A stretch of 64,000 nt of DNA from Oceanicella sp. SM1341. GTDB taxonomy: Bacteria > Pseudomonadota > Alphaproteobacteria > Rhodobacterales > Rhodobacteraceae. The notes under the pieces were generated by a model. The model had not been told where the DNA came from. It searched no databases and saw only the letters and a program-made list of their open reading frames with translations. The DNA is taken from the NCBI RefSeq assembly GCF_003448965.1, contig NZ_QRGC01000017.1, positions 48,188 to 112,187 of the forward strand, written 5' to 3'. A program made the translations under genes and the position numbers. Position 1 is the stretch's first letter; each line of letters starts with the position of its first letter. Positions 62,859-64,000 of this stretch are shown piece by piece.

Positions 62859-63056
62859 ATGACAGACTCACCCCTCTTCTATCTTGCCGGCCTCGCCTGC
62901 CTCGCGGTGCTCGCGGTGCTGCTCTTCGGCATCGGCACCTTCGCGAAGGGCGGCGAGTTCAACCGGCGCAACGCGAACAAGATCATGCAGTGGCGCATCG
63001 GGCTGCAGTTCGTCGCCGTGATCCTCATCATCATCTTCGTCGCCTTCGGGAGCTGA
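62859..63056 (+). CDS. twin transmembrane helix small protein (HIG1 domain)
   Basis: A 65-residue inner-membrane protein with two helices (LFYLAGLACLAVLAVLLFGIG and QFVAVILIIIFVAFG) joined by KGGEFNRRNANKIMQWRI, the HIG1-type loop. HIG1 proteins associate with cytochrome oxidase or complex III in alphaproteobacteria and mitochondria. It starts at ATG 62859 and ends 2 bp before the adenosyltransferase gene, as in many Rhodobacterales. Confidence 0.92.
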   Translation: MTDSPLFYLAGLACLAVLAVLLFGIGTFAKGGEFNRRNANKIMQWRIGLQFVAVILIIIFVAFGS

Positions 63057-63058
63057 GC

Positions 63059-63631
63059 ATGGTCGTCCTCAACCGGATCTACACCCGCACCGGCGACGCG
63101 GGCGACACGGCGCTCGGCAACGGCACCCGCGTGGCCAAGAACGCCGCGCGCGTGGAAGCCTACGGCACGGTGGACGAGACCAACGCCACCCTCGGCCTCG
63201 CCCGCCTGCATGCGGAGGGCGAGATGGACGCAGCCCTCGCCCGCATCCAGAACGATCTCTTCGACCTCGGCGCCGATCTCTGCCGCCCGGACATGGCCGC
63301 CGATGCATCGGCCGAGTACCCGCCGCTGCGCGTCACCCCCGCCCAGGTGACCCGGCTGGAGCAGGAGATCGACGCGATGAACGCGCATCTCGCGCCGCTC
63401 AGGAGCTTCGTGCTGCCCGGCGGCTCGGCGCTGGCCGCCCACCTGCACCTGTGCCGCACCGTCTCGCGCCGCGCCGAGCGGCTGAGCGTGGCGCTTGCCG
63501 CCGAGGAAGAGGTGAACCCCGCGGGGGTGAAATACCTCAACCGGCTGTCGGACTGGTTCTTCGTCGCCTCCCGGGTGGCGAACGGCAATGGCGCGGATGA
63601 CGTGCTCTGGGTGCCCGGCGCCAACCGCTGA
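63059..63631 (+). CDS. cob(I)alamin/cobinamide adenosyltransferase, PduO type
   Basis: The enzyme adenosylates cobalamin from ATP. The 190-residue protein shows YTRTGDAGDTALGNG at the N-terminus (ATP-binding), VEAYGTVDETNATLGL, RIQNDLFDLGADLCRP and the conserved YLNRLSDWFFVASR near the end. It is the PduO/MMAB family. It lies immediately behind the HIG1 gene and before etfB, a common Rhodobacterales order. Confidence 0.95.
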   Translation: MVVLNRIYTRTGDAGDTALGNGTRVAKNAARVEAYGTVDETNATLGLARLHAEGEMDAALARIQNDLFDLGADLCRPDMAADASAEYPPLRVTPAQVTRLEQEIDAMNAHLAPLRSFVLPGGSALAAHLHLCRTVSRRAERLSVALAAEEEVNPAGVKYLNRLSDWFFVASRVANGNGADDVLWVPGANR

Positions 63632-63747
63632 GCCCCCCGCGCGCCCGCTTCCCGCCCGCCCGATGCCGGGCACGGACCGCAAAGCGACGCAGAACATGTC
63701 GACAATCGGTTTTTCTTGCCCTACCCATCGGTCCCGGCAGATGCCCC

Positions 63748-63786
63748 GGTCAAGGCACTTGACCTCGGCCGGGGGTCTTTTAAGGA
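63748..63786 (+). promoter_or_regulatory. candidate etfB promoter with palindromic operator
   Basis: TTGACC (63759-63764) and TAAGGA (63781-63786), 16 bp apart, about 130 bp before the gene. A 17-bp palindrome GGTCAAG-GCA-CTTGACC (63748-63764) covers the -35, as an operator might. The -10 match is poor. Confidence 0.4.
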
Positions 63787-63916
63787 AGTCGGGGCCGGAA
63801 GCCGGAGCGCCGCCCTTCCCCCGGCGGGGAAGCGGAAGGGCGCCCGGAAGCCACCCCCCGGCAGAATTTCGTCGTGCCGCGGCCACCGCGGCGCGCGCAA
63901 CAGTGGAGAAATGCGG

Positions 63917-64000
63917 ATGAAGGTCCTCGTGCCGGTCAAACGCGTGATCGACTACAACGTGAAGGTCCGCGTGAAGGCGGATGGCAGCGGTGTCGATCTC
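63917..64000 (+). CDS. etfB: electron transfer flavoprotein subunit beta, 3'-truncated by window edge
   Basis: Only the first 28 codons are present: [20 protein letters not shown] and on to GSGVDL, the characteristic beginning of EtfB, which with EtfA passes electrons from acyl-CoA dehydrogenases to the quinone pool. ATG 63917 is preferred (GGAG nine bases upstream); an ATG two codons earlier would leave only three bases. The 285 bp before it hold the candidate promoter. Confidence 0.93.
   Translation, partial: MKVLVPVKRVIDYNVKVRVKADGSGVDL

Overview
The window is a gene-dense, very GC-rich (roughly 70%) stretch of a bacterial chromosome. Gene content and order point to Alphaproteobacteria, order Rhodobacterales. 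Indicators are a ccm cytochrome c maturation cluster with a gene-transfer-agent-type lysis cassette inside it, a ppk-ppx-hda block, a glyA-nrdR-ribD-ribE-ribB-ribH-nusB block, the short alphaproteobacterial ProS, and an SDR/HIG1/cobalamin adenosyltransferase/etfB end. Family assignments come from reading motifs by eye; no database search was possible.

Layout. 1-2.8 kb: end of mnmA, an M20 dipeptidase and a small conserved protein. 2.8-3.6 kb: non-coding, with six perfectly phased 26-bp repeats and an orphan minus-strand terminator. 3.6-15.4 kb, all minus strand: acyltransferase, YihY, ccmE, endolysin-holin, a low-GC hypothetical gene, ccmF, ccmH, a PaaG-like hydratase, glnE and a histone-deacetylase-like hydrolase. 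15.5-21.1 kb, minus: glmU-glmS-lipoprotein-alkD and the rplM-rpsI operon. 21.2-28.3 kb: gph, tRNA-Val(CAC), a periplasmic peroxidase, a short MprF, purC-purS-purQ and msrP. 28.4-31.9 kb: a DctB/DctD-type two-component pair and a 42-residue membrane peptide gene. 31.9-44.5 kb, minus: recG, lolD-lolC, proS, ppx, ppk, hdaA, an AI-2E family exporter and nadK. 44.8-54.5 kb: glyA, nrdR, ribD, an inserted segment (FAD oxidoreductase, plus a Wza-like exporter on the other strand), ribE, ribB, ribH and nusB. 54.8-64 kb: HI0933-type flavoprotein, cytochrome P450, sugar-dehydrogenase-like protein, parC, SDR, HIG1 protein, PduO-type adenosyltransferase and the start of etfB.

Most genes are housekeeping and tightly coupled: many neighbours share ATGA or GTGA start/stop overlaps. 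The accessory interest is in four things. (1) Several intergenic regions carry trains of short palindromes or hairpin-plus-spacer repeats with unit length about 22-29 bp. They include a 17-nt hairpin found exactly in three places, three directly abutting 22-24 nt hairpins after glyA, a cloverleaf-like nested set after the P450 gene, a 175-bp REPIN-like inverted pair after nusB, and a long array in front of the wza-like gene. (2) The DctD-like regulator has an AAA+ core but lacks the GAFTGA loop needed to engage sigma-54. (3) The lysis cassette and a low-GC gene lie between ccmE and ccmF. (4) Short unannotated transcripts or peptides with good expression signals sit at about 31.7-31.9 kb and 37.8 kb.
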